Assembly (NCBI RefSeq): GCF_019037185.1
Contig: NZ_JAHHXM010000021.1
Location: 1 to 54,632 of the forward strand
Source: Oceanobacillus caeni
GTDB lineage: Bacteria > Bacillota > Bacilli > Bacillales > Amphibacillaceae
Direction: 5' to 3'
Length of the DNA: 54,632 bases
Shown: piece by piece, positions 54,563 to 54,632 of the stretch
How positions within the stretch are numbered: the first letter of the stretch is position 1
How the letters are laid out: every line of letters starts with the position of its first letter
Notes under the pieces: generated by a model
What the model saw: only the letters and a program-made list of their open reading frames with translations
What the model was told of the DNA's origin: nothing
The model's database searches: none
Position numbers and translations under genes: made by a program

Positions 54563-54632
54563 TTATTCATAAAAAATCCTTGAGCGCCTAAAAATGCATA
54601 TCTACCAAGGAATCCAGCTAATTTAGTCATGC
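54559..54632 (-). CDS. 3' end of an unidentified gene (partial)
   Basis: The last 23 codons of a minus-strand frame ('RYAFLGAQGFFMNN') run in from the window edge and stop on top of the beta-helix stop. Too short to name; could also be chance. Confidence 0.2.
   Translation of the reverse strand, partial: MTKLAGFLGRYAFLGAQGFFMNN

Overview
The window is chromosomal DNA of a low-GC, endospore-forming Firmicute of the Bacillaceae (Oceanobacillus/Virgibacillus-like; the genus cannot be fixed from sequence alone). Gene order is, in reverse, that of the Bacillus subtilis guaA-pbuG-yebE-pur-yerA-yerB-yerC region. Nearly all core genes lie on the minus strand, have AGGAGG-type ribosome binding sites, and are purine-regulated by PurR boxes and guanine-class riboswitches. 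No rRNA or tRNA genes were seen.

Layout. 1-4.0 kb: yerC, yerB and yerA, with a hairpin repeat pair at the far left and a MITE-like element. 4.1-4.43 kb: an array of about sixteen 21-bp units. 4.4-16.2 kb: the purine operon purE-K-C-S-Q-L-F-M-N-H-D, read leftwards from a promoter with two PurBoxes and a guanine riboswitch/attenuator and ending in a strong terminator. purB is absent from its usual place, and the PurC protein lacks several family-invariant residues. 16.2-25.4 kb: yebE, a small heat-shock protein, a second inverted MITE copy, a MOSC protein, msrA, a nitronate monooxygenase, a GATase, a chemoreceptor, and pbuG with its own PurBoxes and guanine riboswitch. 25.4-45.0 kb: an accessory block inserted between pbuG and guaA, which are neighbours in B. 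subtilis. It holds a LysR-led redox cluster, a cell-wall peptidase, several intact and broken toxin-antitoxin modules, transposon remains including a frameshifted TnpB with an omega-RNA-like end, a lipoprotein, an alpha/beta-hydrolase/acyltransferase/DUF6320 operon, a catalase, a Zn-protease, a decayed MerR regulator and a GNAT enzyme among repeats. 45.0-49.4 kb: guaA with a third guanine riboswitch, the TgpA-like yebA and a 5'-truncated yeaD. 49.3-54.6 kb: a 3'-truncated sodium:solute symporter joined to the yeaD fragment, an M20 amidohydrolase with a sigma-54 promoter, a divergent sigma-54 activator, and a 3'-truncated parallel beta-helix protein.

How it works together. One regulatory logic (PurR plus guanine sensing) covers de novo IMP synthesis (pur), guanine/hypoxanthine import (pbuG) and GMP synthesis (guaA). 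The accessory block is in active decay: truncations and single-base frameshifts are common there, whereas the core purine frames are open. The right end is a catabolic unit in which a PAS/AAA+ activator probably drives amidohydrolase and transporter expression from a -24/-12 promoter, but the transporter gene has lost its 3' end in a rearrangement that also destroyed yeaD.
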